NCBI GenBank assembly: GCA_964352985.1
Contig: CAYGUK010000039.1
Coordinates: 1 to 33,082 of the forward strand
DNA: 33,082 bases
Reading direction: 5' to 3'
Source of the DNA: CAYGUK01 sp964352985
GTDB taxonomy: Bacteria; Pseudomonadota; Gammaproteobacteria; JAHCLG01
The translations under genes were made by a program, and so were the position numbers. The notes beneath the pieces are model-generated. The model did no database searches and was not told where the DNA came from. It saw nothing but the letters and a program-made list of their open reading frames with translations. Below, piece after piece: positions 26,059-33,082 of the stretch (its first letter is position 1; each line of letters begins with the position of its first letter).

Positions 26059-26096
26059 AAATCGCCTCTTTTTATATAATAATGAAAAGGTGAAAT

Positions 26097-27566
26097 ATGT
26101 GCGGCATAGTTGGCGCTATATTGCATGGCCCCGTCAATCAAACCTTATTTGATGCGTTAACGTTAATCCAACACCGTGGTCAAGATGCCGCTGGCATTGT
26201 CACCTGTGAACATGGCAGATTATATCTCCAAAAAGGCAATGGTTTAGTTCGAGATGTGATCCACACTCGCCACATGAAAATGTTAAAGGGGAATATGGGT
26301 ATTGCCCATGTTCGTTATCCCACCGCAGGCAGTGATGATGAAACAGAATCACAACCTTTTTATGTTAATTCGCCCTATGGGATCACCTTAGCGCATAATG
26401 GTAATTTAACGAATGCGCCACAACTCACCGATGAACTTGCTCATACTAATATGCGGCATTTAAATACCGAATCTGATTCCGAAATTCTATTAAACATCTT
26501 CGCTTATGAATTACAAAAACAAGGTAAAATGCAATTAGATGTTGATGATATTTTTCATGCAGTGAGTGAAGTTCATCAGCGTTGCCGTGGTGCTTATGCT
26601 GTGTTAGCGATGATCACCAATCAAGGTTTAGTTGCGTTTCGCGATCCATTAGGCATTAGACCTTTGGTTTATGGCAAGCGACAAACATCTGAAGGTGACG
26701 AATACATGGTCGCATCTGAAAGTGTTGCGCTTGATTGTCTTGGTTTTGAATTAATTGCAGATGTGGCACCAGGTGAAGCCATTTTTATTAATTTACAAGG
26801 CAAATTATTCAAAAAGCAATGTGCAACGAATACAAAACTTCATCCCTGTATATTCGAATTAGTTTATTTATCACGACCCGATTCATTAATCGATAATATT
26901 TCGGTTTATCATACGCGCTTAAGAATGGGTGAATATTTAGCACAAAATATTTTAAAAACTTATCCTGATCATGATATTGATGTTGTTATCCCAATTCCGG
27001 ATACGTCAAGAACAATTGCTTTACAATTAGCGCTAACACTTGATATCAAATATCGTGAAGGTTTTGTTAAAAATCGCTATATTGGTCGTACTTTTATTAT
27101 GCCAGGACAAGCAGAACGTCGAAAATCAGTGAGACAAAAATTAAATACGATTGAATTAGAATTCAAAAATAAAAATGTTTTATTAGTTGATGATTCAATT
27201 GTGCGTGGAAATACATCTGAACAAATTGTTAAACTAGCCAGATTAGCCGGTGCTAGAAAAGTGTATTTTGCTTCAGCAGCACCACCTGTTCGCTATCCTA
27301 ATGTTTATGGTATTGATATTCCAGCTCGTAAGGAATTAATAGCGCACAATAAAACGACCGAAGAAGTTTGCCAAGCCATCGGTGCTGATTGGTTAATCTA
27401 TCAAGAATTGGAAGATTTAATTCACGCAGCAAAAGATGGCAACCCAAATATAACTCGATTTGAAGATTCCGTTTTTAGTGGCGAATATATTTGTGGTGAT
27501 ATCGATGAAGACTATTTGCTAGAGTTAGAACAACGACGTTCTGATGAAGCAAAGAACACCAATTAA
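26097..27566 (+). CDS. purF: Amidophosphoribosyltransferase
   Basis: Catalyses the first committed step of purine synthesis: PRPP plus glutamine to 5-phosphoribosylamine. At 489 residues it starts MCGIVGAILHG, so Cys2 becomes the N-terminal nucleophile after Met removal with no propeptide. The glutaminase domain fills about 2-235 with HRGQDAAGI, HVRYPTAG and LAHNGN. The phosphoribosyltransferase domain has the PRPP loop VLLVDDSIVRGNTS. AAAAGG seven to eight bases upstream supports the ATG. It probably has its own promoter (-10 at 26075-26080) as well as readthrough from cvpA. Confidence 0.97.
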   Translation: MCGIVGAILHGPVNQTLFDALTLIQHRGQDAAGIVTCEHGRLYLQKGNGLVRDVIHTRHMKMLKGNMGIAHVRYPTAGSDDETESQPFYVNSPYGITLAHNGNLTNAPQLTDELAHTNMRHLNTESDSEILLNIFAYELQKQGKMQLDVDDIFHAVSEVHQRCRGAYAVLAMITNQGLVAFRDPLGIRPLVYGKRQTSEGDEYMVASESVALDCLGFELIADVAPGEAIFINLQGKLFKKQCATNTKLHPCIFELVYLSRPDSLIDNISVYHTRLRMGEYLAQNILKTYPDHDIDVVIPIPDTSRTIALQLALTLDIKYREGFVKNRYIGRTFIMPGQAERRKSVRQKLNTIELEFKNKNVLLVDDSIVRGNTSEQIVKLARLAGARKVYFASAAPPVRYPNVYGIDIPARKELIAHNKTTEEVCQAIGADWLIYQELEDLIHAAKDGNPNITRFEDSVFSGEYICGDIDEDYLLELEQRRSDEAKNTN

Positions 27567-27615
27567 ACTGAAATCCAATTATAAAAGATATTACAGATAA
27601 GCTATTTATTTAATA

Positions 27616-28500
27616 TCAATAAACAACATATGGAGCTGGTCGTCTATATTGTTCCTCAGCTTCCATTCCACAACCACCATAACTCGGTGAATATGCACCC
27701 GCACACTGTAGCATTTGACAAAGCAAACGGGATGAATTTTCAACAGAACTAATTTGATTTCCATAATGATGTTCTAAACTTTGGCGTTGATGTAATAAAC
27801 GGTTCAACATATTTAATAATGGTAAACGAACATCTTGTTCACGATCTAAAAATAAATCGCTTAATGTATCATCATAGATCGAGGCAGCTGAAGCATATTG
27901 TTGTTCAGGTGACCTATCTGTGCCTGGATAATCAAATACTTCGAAGTTACTACTATTTTGATTATATTCATCACGATGTTTCTGACTATCAGCTTTCCTC
28001 AACTTAGTATGATCATGACTAAATACAGCTTGAACGGCGTTCTTGGCTGTTGCCTGACTTTGTAGTGCAGGCACTTTAAATTTATTTTGCAAATGTTGTT
28101 GTAAAGTATTTTGTTGTTGATGTTGTAATAGCTGATTATGAGTTTGAAATTTATTTTTTAACGCTTTGATCAAGGCATCATTAACTTTTAATTTTTCCAA
28201 AATTTCAAGAATCCATAATTGGAACGGTGTTAGTTCTGTGCTTGTTTGAACTATATCTTCAGCCTTATCATATACAAATGCTTTTGAATCATCATCATCT
28301 TCCTTAGAAGTAATGAAGCCTTGGGTTAACAAAGGTTGACTTAACCTTTGTAAAAGGGCTGCTACCTCAACACAAGCTGTATCAAATTTTTGTTTTAAAA
28401 TACTTTGATTTGGACTATTTAATGCCCGCTGAAGATCTTGATCAGTTTTGATTGTGCTTGTATCTAATGTTTCTGGGTTAGTAGCCATATAACAATCCAT
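27616..28500 (-). CDS. Hypothetical Gln-rich protein (orphan cluster, gene 3)
   Basis: A 294-residue protein I cannot assign. It has no signal peptide or membrane segment. Residues about 95-155 are helical and Gln-rich (HNQLLQHQQQNTLQQHLQNK), likely coiled coil. Residues 155-220 are polar and probably disordered. Residues 225-270 contain another amphipathic helix (LLNMLNRLLHQRQSLEHHY) with cysteines near the end, and the tail is Tyr/Gly/Pro-rich. The first ATG has no ribosome-binding site; the ATG at 28488 (MATNPE) is preceded by GGA and may be the true start. It is separated by about 200 bases from the two upstream genes on the same strand and converges on purF. Confidence 0.65.
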   Translation of the reverse strand: MDCYMATNPETLDTSTIKTDQDLQRALNSPNQSILKQKFDTACVEVAALLQRLSQPLLTQGFITSKEDDDDSKAFVYDKAEDIVQTSTELTPFQLWILEILEKLKVNDALIKALKNKFQTHNQLLQHQQQNTLQQHLQNKFKVPALQSQATAKNAVQAVFSHDHTKLRKADSQKHRDEYNQNSSNFEVFDYPGTDRSPEQQYASAASIYDDTLSDLFLDREQDVRLPLLNMLNRLLHQRQSLEHHYGNQISSVENSSRLLCQMLQCAGAYSPSYGGCGMEAEEQYRRPAPYVVY

Positions 28501-28696
28501 AATATTAATATTTCTGTATCTATATTAGCATACAAACCTTAAGGAAAGATGAAAAATAGCAATTTTAGATGAAGAATTTGTCCAATTTTTTGATATAAAT
28601 CATAGTGTTGTTGTGGTTTTCTTGTCGCTAATAATAGGGCTGTTGAATTTCGTTGATAATATGACGTATCTTAAAAGCAGAAATTTTATCACGTGA

Positions 28697-29164
28697 TTAA
28701 GACGAACCACTACCACCAGCACTAGCACCAAAACCTGTCGTGCTTCGTTTATCAGCTTCAAGTTCTGCAGCTTGTTGTTCTTCCTCTTCAACAGTAATGG
28801 ATTTGTATGAATCGATTACTCTGTCTAGGGCAGAAATAACTTGCCTCTTATCAGGTTTTAATTCAGATTCTAGACCAAGTTTCATATCGATTTCATTTTC
28901 TAATCGTTCAACATAGGATTCTTGACCAATTTCCCATGCTACACCTTGCTTTGCTGCTTTAACTCTAACAAAAGTATCCATTCTTTGTTTTTCGGTGACA
29001 TCGACTAAATTGTTGAGTGTATCTAAAATATCACTCGGATAATTTGCAGTAGAGGTTTTCTCGCGTTGAGCAAATGCTACTTGTAACATATCTGCAGTGG
29101 GGCCATGAATTTGTCTAACGGCAGAAACGAGCTTACGGGATAATTTTTCGTAGGGTGTTTCCAT
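28697..29164 (-). CDS. Hypothetical helical protein (orphan cluster, gene 2)
   Basis: A 155-residue protein without signal peptide or membrane segment. Residues 1-130 look largely alpha-helical and charged; residues about 124-137 are Glu/Ala-rich (EEEEQQAAELEADK). The last 14 residues are a Gly/Ser/Ala tail (TTGFGASAGGSGSS). I recognise no family. GAGGAA seven to eight bases upstream, inside the end of the preceding gene, gives a good start. Only 3 bases separate it from that gene, so the two are co-translated. The 196 bases after its stop hold no terminator with a T-run and no further gene that I can support. Confidence 0.7.
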   Translation of the reverse strand: METPYEKLSRKLVSAVRQIHGPTADMLQVAFAQREKTSTANYPSDILDTLNNLVDVTEKQRMDTFVRVKAAKQGVAWEIGQESYVERLENEIDMKLGLESELKPDKRQVISALDRVIDSYKSITVEEEEQQAAELEADKRSTTGFGASAGGSGSS

Positions 29165-29167
29165 CGT

Positions 29168-29686
29168 TTATTCCTCACCTTCTAATTCTTTTCGCATTTG
29201 TTTGAATTCATTGGTTAAACCCAATTTTTTCATTTCACTACTGACAAATTTGATTTGTTCTTTATAAAATCTTTTCCAAGAATCGCCTTCGCTTTCTGAC
29301 TTATGAGATAAATGTTGTTCGACTAAATTGATTTGTTGTTGCAAGAATTTTTTTTGTTTTTCCCATTCTTTTTTTTCAGCTAAGATGAGATTGCGATATT
29401 CGTTTTTCATAAATTCGCTAATTTTCACACGGTCTTCTTCGACCATCGTAGCGTTTGCTAGTTGCTGATATTGTTGACGAATATATTCTTCTTCGTTTTG
29501 TAATTGGAAGATTCTAAGACGATGTTTCGCTAATCCCCTAATGATCGTAAACACGACTTCGTGAATAGGTTGATGAGCCCAGCGGTCCCAATATTCTTTG
29601 GTGTTTTGTGTAGGATAAGTTAATCGATACAGTAATATCGACATTTTATTCATGGACCGAGTTAAATCTTTATAAGACAGTGACAT
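29168..29686 (-). CDS. Hypothetical coiled-coil protein (orphan cluster, gene 1)
   Basis: A 172-residue protein, soluble, rich in Lys, Glu and Gln. Residues about 55-75 and 85-165 look like long coiled coil, for example EKKEWEKQKKFLQQQINLVE. The N-terminal 50 residues have a different character (YRLTYPTQNTKEYWDRWAHQ) and could be a small folded part. No family recognised. It is the first gene of a unit with the 155-residue gene 3 bases downstream; the two probably form a complex. GAGAG lies just upstream of the ATG. A strong promoter candidate lies at 29740-29769. Confidence 0.7.
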   Translation of the reverse strand: MSLSYKDLTRSMNKMSILLYRLTYPTQNTKEYWDRWAHQPIHEVVFTIIRGLAKHRLRIFQLQNEEEYIRQQYQQLANATMVEEDRVKISEFMKNEYRNLILAEKKEWEKQKKFLQQQINLVEQHLSHKSESEGDSWKRFYKEQIKFVSSEMKKLGLTNEFKQMRKELEGEE

Positions 29687-29719
29687 AACGCTCTCTCTTA
29701 GTATAATACGGTATTTTAG

Positions 29720-29747
29720 TTGTAATCGTGCACAGGGTAATTATAGT
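29720..29747 (+). promoter_or_regulatory. Candidate promoter for miaE
   Basis: TTGTAA (29720-29725) and TATAGT (29742-29747) with a 16-base spacer. A start near 29754 gives a leader of about 30 nt with GAGGG near the ATG. Its -10 overlaps the -10 of the divergent orphan-cluster promoter. Confidence 0.42.
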
Positions 29748-29769
29748 ATTTTTTTACGCCCAATGCCAA
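29740..29769 (-). promoter_or_regulatory. Strong candidate promoter for the orphan cluster
   Basis: On the minus strand, TTGGCA (29769-29764, 5/6) and TATAAT (29745-29740, 6/6) with an 18-base spacer. A transcript start near 29733 gives a leader of about 47 nt before the 172-residue gene. This is one of the best consensus matches in the window. Confidence 0.58.
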
Positions 29770-29784
29770 TAATTTGAGGGATTT

Positions 29785-30405
29785 ATGAATTATAGTCAAG
29801 CAGTTAGCGAATTTTTAGGTTGTGAAACCCCTATGAGCTGGGTGAATCTCGCCATTGAACATCAAGATTTACTGCTTATCGATCATGCCCATTGCGAAAA
29901 AAAAGCAGCATCGACCGCACTCAATTTAATGTTTCGCTACGTCGATAAACCAGAATTATTGCATGCCTTATCACGTTTAGCGCGAGAAGAATTACGTCAC
30001 TTTGAACAAGTCTGTGAAATCATGCAACAACGACAAATAACTTATCGACATTTAACGCCTTCACGTTACGCAGAAATTTTACGTAAAGAAATTTCAACTT
30101 ACGAGCCTAATCGTTTAATCGATATATTAATTGTTGGTGGATTTATTGAGGCGCGCTCTTGTGAAAGATTTAACCGTCTCTATCCACATTTAGATCTAGA
30201 ATTATCAAAATTTTATCAGCGACTATTACGATCTGAAGCACGCCATTTTCAGCTCTATATTGATCTCGCAAAACTTTACAGTGAAAATGATATTACACAA
30301 CGAATTGATCATATTCGGCAAGTCGAAAAAAAATTAATTTTATCTGAGGACGATGAATTTCGTTTTCATTCAGGTGCAACAGTTCTGGCTGCAAAATTAA
30401 TTTGA
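29785..30405 (+). CDS. miaE: tRNA 2-methylthio-N6-isopentenyladenosine hydroxylase
   Basis: A 206-residue diiron enzyme that hydroxylates the isopentenyl group of ms2i6A at position 37 of tRNAs reading U-starting codons. The ferritin-like ligands are visible: Glu38, Glu69 with His72 (EELRHF), Glu122 (FIEARSCERF), and Glu151 with His154 (SEARHF). Length fits the short form found in pseudomonads and relatives. It starts at ATG 29785 after GAGGG. Its last 40 bases overlap, tail to tail, the gene on the other strand. It needs MiaA and MiaB, not seen here. Confidence 0.94.
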   Translation: MNYSQAVSEFLGCETPMSWVNLAIEHQDLLLIDHAHCEKKAASTALNLMFRYVDKPELLHALSRLAREELRHFEQVCEIMQQRQITYRHLTPSRYAEILRKEISTYEPNRLIDILIVGGFIEARSCERFNRLYPHLDLELSKFYQRLLRSEARHFQLYIDLAKLYSENDITQRIDHIRQVEKKLILSEDDEFRFHSGATVLAAKLI

Positions 30406-30860
30406 TTATATTCTGATATATCTTTAAGCAATGCTTCAATTTCTGTCAAACGTTTGGGTAAAGCTTGACGTGTATATCGAGTGGCTAAACCTAATTTATG
30501 TCGTGTCGCTTTTAAATTACTATAACTTTCTTCTAATGATTGGGTATTAACACGTTCATTGCGTTCAATTCTTGCAAGAATCGTCGATAATTGTATCGAT
30601 AAACTTTCTAATGCGAGCGATAAACTAATATTTATATCGGGTGCAATTAAGCTCATTAACAAAGTGCAATCATTATGTGTAGCAAGTTCTAATCCTTCAA
30701 CTTGATAATTAATACTACAATTATGGGGTAATTTACAAATATCATCTCGAGTTACACCATGTAGATTATGGTGTTCATCACCATGATCAGTATGAATAAT
30801 GACTTCGATATCTGAAACTAACCGATTACGGATGCGTTCCGTAACAGTACTTGGGGTCAT
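30366..30860 (-). CDS. Hypothetical His-rich N-terminal protein with C-terminal helices
   Basis: A 164-residue soluble protein with no recognised family. The N-terminal half has a His/Asp cluster (IIHTDHGDEHHNLHG, about 22-36) followed by two cysteines (ICKLPHNCS), which could bind a metal. The C-terminal half, about 80-160, looks helical and amphipathic (LALESLSIQLSTILARIE, then LPKRLTEIEALLKDISEY). AAGGAG lies about 10 bases upstream of the ATG. The last 40 bases overlap the miaE 3' end in antisense. It follows lpxH on the same strand after a gap that holds a large hairpin. Confidence 0.66.
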   Translation of the reverse strand: MTPSTVTERIRNRLVSDIEVIIHTDHGDEHHNLHGVTRDDICKLPHNCSINYQVEGLELATHNDCTLLMSLIAPDINISLSLALESLSIQLSTILARIERNERVNTQSLEESYSNLKATRHKLGLATRYTRQALPKRLTEIEALLKDISEYNQINFAARTVAPE

Positions 30861-30891
30861 GTGATAACGTCTCCTTACGTCTATTTGAATA

Positions 30892-30932
30892 GGCGTTGTT
30901 AAATTATAAACTGCTAATTTAAAAATAACGCC
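30892..30932. repeat. Large imperfect hairpin between lpxH and the His-rich orphan
   Basis: GGCGTTGTT (30892-30900) pairs with AATAACGCC (30924-30932) with one G-U pair. Inside, AAATTA (30901-30906) pairs with TAATTT (30915-30920) around an 8-base loop, leaving a 3-base bulge. It lies about 30 bases past the lpxH stop and about 30 bases before the orphan's start. No U-run follows on the minus strand, so it may be a Rho-independent-like barrier, an mRNA 3' end stabiliser or a 5' leader element. Confidence 0.5.
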
Positions 30933-30964
30933 CCTAACTTACAATCAGATAATTAATATCAAGA

Positions 30965-31687
30965 TTATAAGAAATAATCTATGGTAATTCTATTTGTTTT
31001 ATCTATGCTTAAACATTGTCCTTTTACATGCCAAGAAGCGAGAACAATGCGTTCTGCTTTATGTTGATTCAGTTGAAAAGTGTGTAAATCTGGACGATGA
31101 GTGTGGCCATGAATTAAACGTTGCACTTTAAAGTGTTGCATCGTTTGACAAACTGCATCTTGAGTGACATCCATAATACTCAAATCTTTCGTTGTTTTAT
31201 GATGTTCACTGCCTTGACGATATTTTTGCGCAATTTTTTTTCGACGTTTTAATGAAGTAAGTAAAAATAATTTTTGTAAAATCGGATTTCGTACTTTTTT
31301 ACGGAATTTTAAATAGGCAACATCTTTTGTGCAAAGTGTATCACCATGCATGAGTAAGGTAGGTTGCCCATAAAGATTAATACAAGTTGGATCTTTTAAA
31401 AGTTTTATTTTTGCTAATTTAGCAAATTTTTTACCAATTAAAAAATCACGATTACCATGAATAAAATAAACAGGCACATGATATTCTGCTAAATCACTTA
31501 GTGCTTTGGCGACAGATAATTGTAATGGTGTTTTTTCATCATCACCTATCCAAACTTCAAATAAATCACCAAGAATATAAAGCGCATCTGCGTTTGGAAT
31601 GGTAGTCCGCAAAAAATTGAAAAATATTTCAGTAATTTGCGGACGTGATTCATCTAAATGTAAATCAGAAATGAAATAAGTGGTCAT
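30965..31687 (-). CDS. lpxH: UDP-2,3-diacylglucosamine diphosphatase
   Basis: A 240-residue calcineurin-like phosphoesterase that splits UDP-2,3-diacylglucosamine to lipid X at the inner membrane, in lipid A synthesis. Metal ligands are visible: Asp8 and His10 (SDLHLD), the Asp of LGDLFEVWIGDD, Asn in HGNRD, and the His of LMHGD and HGHTHRP. Length and motifs match E. coli LpxH. Its ATG overlaps the stop of the upstream cyclophilin by 4 bases (ATGA), as the same gene pair does in many relatives. The organism therefore makes lipid A by the LpxH rather than the LpxI route. Confidence 0.96.
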   Translation of the reverse strand: MTTYFISDLHLDESRPQITEIFFNFLRTTIPNADALYILGDLFEVWIGDDEKTPLQLSVAKALSDLAEYHVPVYFIHGNRDFLIGKKFAKLAKIKLLKDPTCINLYGQPTLLMHGDTLCTKDVAYLKFRKKVRNPILQKLFLLTSLKRRKKIAQKYRQGSEHHKTTKDLSIMDVTQDAVCQTMQHFKVQRLIHGHTHRPDLHTFQLNQHKAERIVLASWHVKGQCLSIDKTNRITIDYFL

Positions 31688-32304
31688 TCACTCTCTGCAT
31701 GTGCGTTTTCAAGGACCACTTTTTTAATGATAACTGGTTGCTCTGGCACATCGGAAGCAAAAGGCCCTGCACTGCCTGTTTGGAGTGCACCTATTTTTTC
31801 GACAACATCCATGCCTTTAATCACTTTACCAAATACGGCATAACCCCAGCCTTGAGGTGTTTTTGATTTAAAGTCGAGGAAGTGGTTGTCTTTTAAATTA
31901 ATAAAGAATTGACTCGAAGCAGAATTAGGATCGTTGGTTCTCGCCATTGCGATCGTACCTTTATTATTTTCTAAACCATTATCAGCTTCATTTTGAATGG
32001 GCGCGAGCGTATCTTTACGATCATAGTCTTCAGTGTAACCACCACCTTGAATCATAAAGTTTTTAATGACACGATGGAAAATTGTATCATCATAAAAATC
32101 CTTGTGCACATAGGCTAAGAAATTTTTTACGGTAATCGGCGCTTTCGCTTCATTTAATTCGACAGTAATGTTGCCCATATTTGTTTCAATGACGACAATT
32201 GGGTTGGAGTGTTGTTGCGTTGATTCTTCTGCCATACTGGATAATCCCCATAAGCTTAATGTTAACGATAAAAAGAGAATAAAATACCATTTTACTCTTC
32301 TCAT
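31684..32304 (-). CDS. Periplasmic peptidyl-prolyl cis-trans isomerase, cyclophilin type
   Basis: A 206-residue cyclophilin that speeds proline isomerisation in exported proteins. The signal peptide is clear: MRRVKW, hydrophobic core to about residue 20, and likely cleavage after SSMA. The cyclophilin core follows with FHRVIKNFMIQGG, GTIAMARTNDPNSASSQFFI and AVFGKVIKGMDVV. The active-site Arg of FHRV is present. The start is ATG 32304: AGGAG ends seven bases upstream. An upstream in-frame TTG at 32322 and ATG at 32310 overlap or touch that site and are unlikely. Position upstream of lpxH and divergent from cysS equals ppiB of E. coli, but the E. coli PpiB is cytosolic while this one is exported. 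Confidence 0.93.
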   Translation of the reverse strand: MRRVKWYFILFLSLTLSLWGLSSMAEESTQQHSNPIVVIETNMGNITVELNEAKAPITVKNFLAYVHKDFYDDTIFHRVIKNFMIQGGGYTEDYDRKDTLAPIQNEADNGLENNKGTIAMARTNDPNSASSQFFINLKDNHFLDFKSKTPQGWGYAVFGKVIKGMDVVEKIGALQTGSAGPFASDVPEQPVIIKKVVLENAHAESE

Positions 32305-32337
32305 TTGCATTCTCCTCTGCAAAACGAGGGCATATTC

Positions 32338-32346
32338 TGATATTAT
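32338..32346 (+). promoter_or_regulatory. Extended -10 box for cysS
   Basis: TGATATTAT is a TGn extended -10 (TATTAT, 5/6), 29 bases before the GTG start of cysS. A start near 32353 gives a leader of about 22 nt. The -35 is poor. The 70-base gap is shared with the divergent cyclophilin gene. Confidence 0.42.
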
Positions 32347-32374
32347 TCGGCGCTTTAATCAAGAGAATTCCACT

Positions 32375-33082
32375 GTGCTTAGAATTTACAATACCTTAAC
32401 TCAAGAAAAATCGGTTTTTAAACCCATAAAAGAGGGTGAAGTTTCCCTATATGTGTGTGGAATGACGGTATACGATTTTTGTCATATAGGGCATGCGCGC
32501 GGCATGGTGTTTTTTGATATGTTTGCTCGTTATCTCGGAGAGATGGGTTATAGAGTAAACTTCATTCGTAACATTACCGATATCGACGATAAAATAATTC
32601 AGCGTGCCAATGAAAATGGTGAACATTATCAAGAATTAACTGCGCGATTTATCAACGAGTTAAATCGTGATGCAACAAGTTTAAATGTGTTACCACCAAC
32701 AGCAGAACCTAAAGCAACCGATCACATTCAACAAATGATCACAATGATTAGCAATCTAATCGAAAAAAATTATGCTTATGCGGTAGCGAGTGGTGATGTA
32801 TTTTATCGCGTGAGTCATTTCAAGGATTACGGCCAATTATCGCATAAAGATATTGAAGGCCTACGTGCCGGAGAACGTGTCGATATTAATGATGAAAAAG
32901 AAGATCCTCTCGATTTTGTTTTATGGAAACACGCCAAGGAAAATGAACCCAGTTGGGATTCTCCTTGGGGTAAAGGTAGACCCGGTTGGCATATCGAATG
33001 TTCTGTTATGTCTAAAAAATGTTTAGGACAACACTTTGATATTCACGGTGGTGGATTTGATTTAATTTTTCCACATCATGAA
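32375..33082 (+). CDS. cysS: Cysteinyl-tRNA synthetase, N-terminal part (cut by the window edge)
   Basis: The first 236 codons of a class I aminoacyl-tRNA synthetase that charges tRNA-Cys. It starts with GTG at 32375, with AAGAGA eight bases upstream; the product LRIYNTLTQEK aligns with the start of E. coli CysRS. The HIGH motif is exact at 37-40 (HIGHARG). Zinc ligands Cys28 (YVCGMTVYD), Cys209 (IECSVMS) and His234 (FPHHE) fall at the same numbers as in E. coli; the fourth ligand, KMSKS loop and anticodon-binding domain lie beyond the window. The frame is open to the edge. Confidence 0.96.
   Translation, partial: MLRIYNTLTQEKSVFKPIKEGEVSLYVCGMTVYDFCHIGHARGMVFFDMFARYLGEMGYRVNFIRNITDIDDKIIQRANENGEHYQELTARFINELNRDATSLNVLPPTAEPKATDHIQQMITMISNLIEKNYAYAVASGDVFYRVSHFKDYGQLSHKDIEGLRAGERVDINDEKEDPLDFVLWKHAKENEPSWDSPWGKGRPGWHIECSVMSKKCLGQHFDIHGGGFDLIFPHHE

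Noticed and set aside
28600..28791. 63-residue minus-strand open frame overlapping the end of the 155-residue orphan
   Set aside because: Overlaps the better-supported gene in another frame, low-complexity Val/Leu content, no ribosome-binding site.
32447..32632. 61-residue minus-strand open frame near the right edge
   Set aside because: Antisense to cysS, whose catalytic motifs are exact.

Overview
This is an AT-rich, gene-dense chromosomal segment of a gammaproteobacterium. The gene order supports this: arsC-like(yffB)-dapE, accD-folC-dedD-cvpA-purF, and cysS diverging from a cyclophilin-lpxH pair are all gammaproteobacterial neighbourhoods. The composition, the RES-Xre toxin-antitoxin pair, the Rpn/YhgA-type remnant and several coiled-coil or small orphan proteins suggest a host-associated Legionellales-like lineage (Legionella/Coxiella/Berkiella type). 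That placement is inference; no 16S or other taxonomic marker lies in the window.

Layout. (1) 1-4651, minus strand: the 5' half of a tRNA-Ser(GGA) running off the left edge, and a 1490-residue exported-type protein with RTX repeats, cadherin-like repeats, a subtilisin protease domain and a PPC-like domain. (2) 4885-8073: lysine/diaminopimelate genes (arsC-like-dapE, then dapD), with yajQ and a decayed Rpn/YhgA nuclease fragment that abuts the dapD 3' end. (3) 8218-17951: two complete adaptor-plus-pump RND efflux operons, one plus and one minus, converging on two orphan genes (a 215-residue protein and a small secreted four-cysteine protein). (4) 18148-21144: RES-Xre toxin-antitoxin pair, an endonuclease/exonuclease/phosphatase-family enzyme overlapping a GH25 lysozyme, and an ABM-domain monooxygenase. 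(5) 21162-22457: homogentisate dioxygenase. (6) 22573-27566: fatty acid, folate, envelope and purine genes accD-folC-dedD-cvpA-purF. (7) 27616-29686: three unrecognised minus-strand genes rich in Gln, coiled coil and low complexity. (8) 29785-33082: miaE, a His-rich orphan overlapping its 3' end, lpxH with a periplasmic cyclophilin, and the first 236 codons of cysS running off the right edge.

Most of the window is housekeeping. The accessory material is the large RTX-subtilase, the toxin-antitoxin/EEP/GH25 block, the two orphans between the efflux operons and the three-gene orphan cluster between purF and miaE. Several start codons were reassigned from ribosome-binding sites: the Xre antitoxin (ATG 18148), RES toxin (TTG 18569), GH25 lysozyme (ATG 20173), cyclophilin (ATG 32304) and cysS (GTG 32375). 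The only stretch longer than 300 bases without an intact gene is 6911-7236, which holds the Rpn/YhgA remnant.
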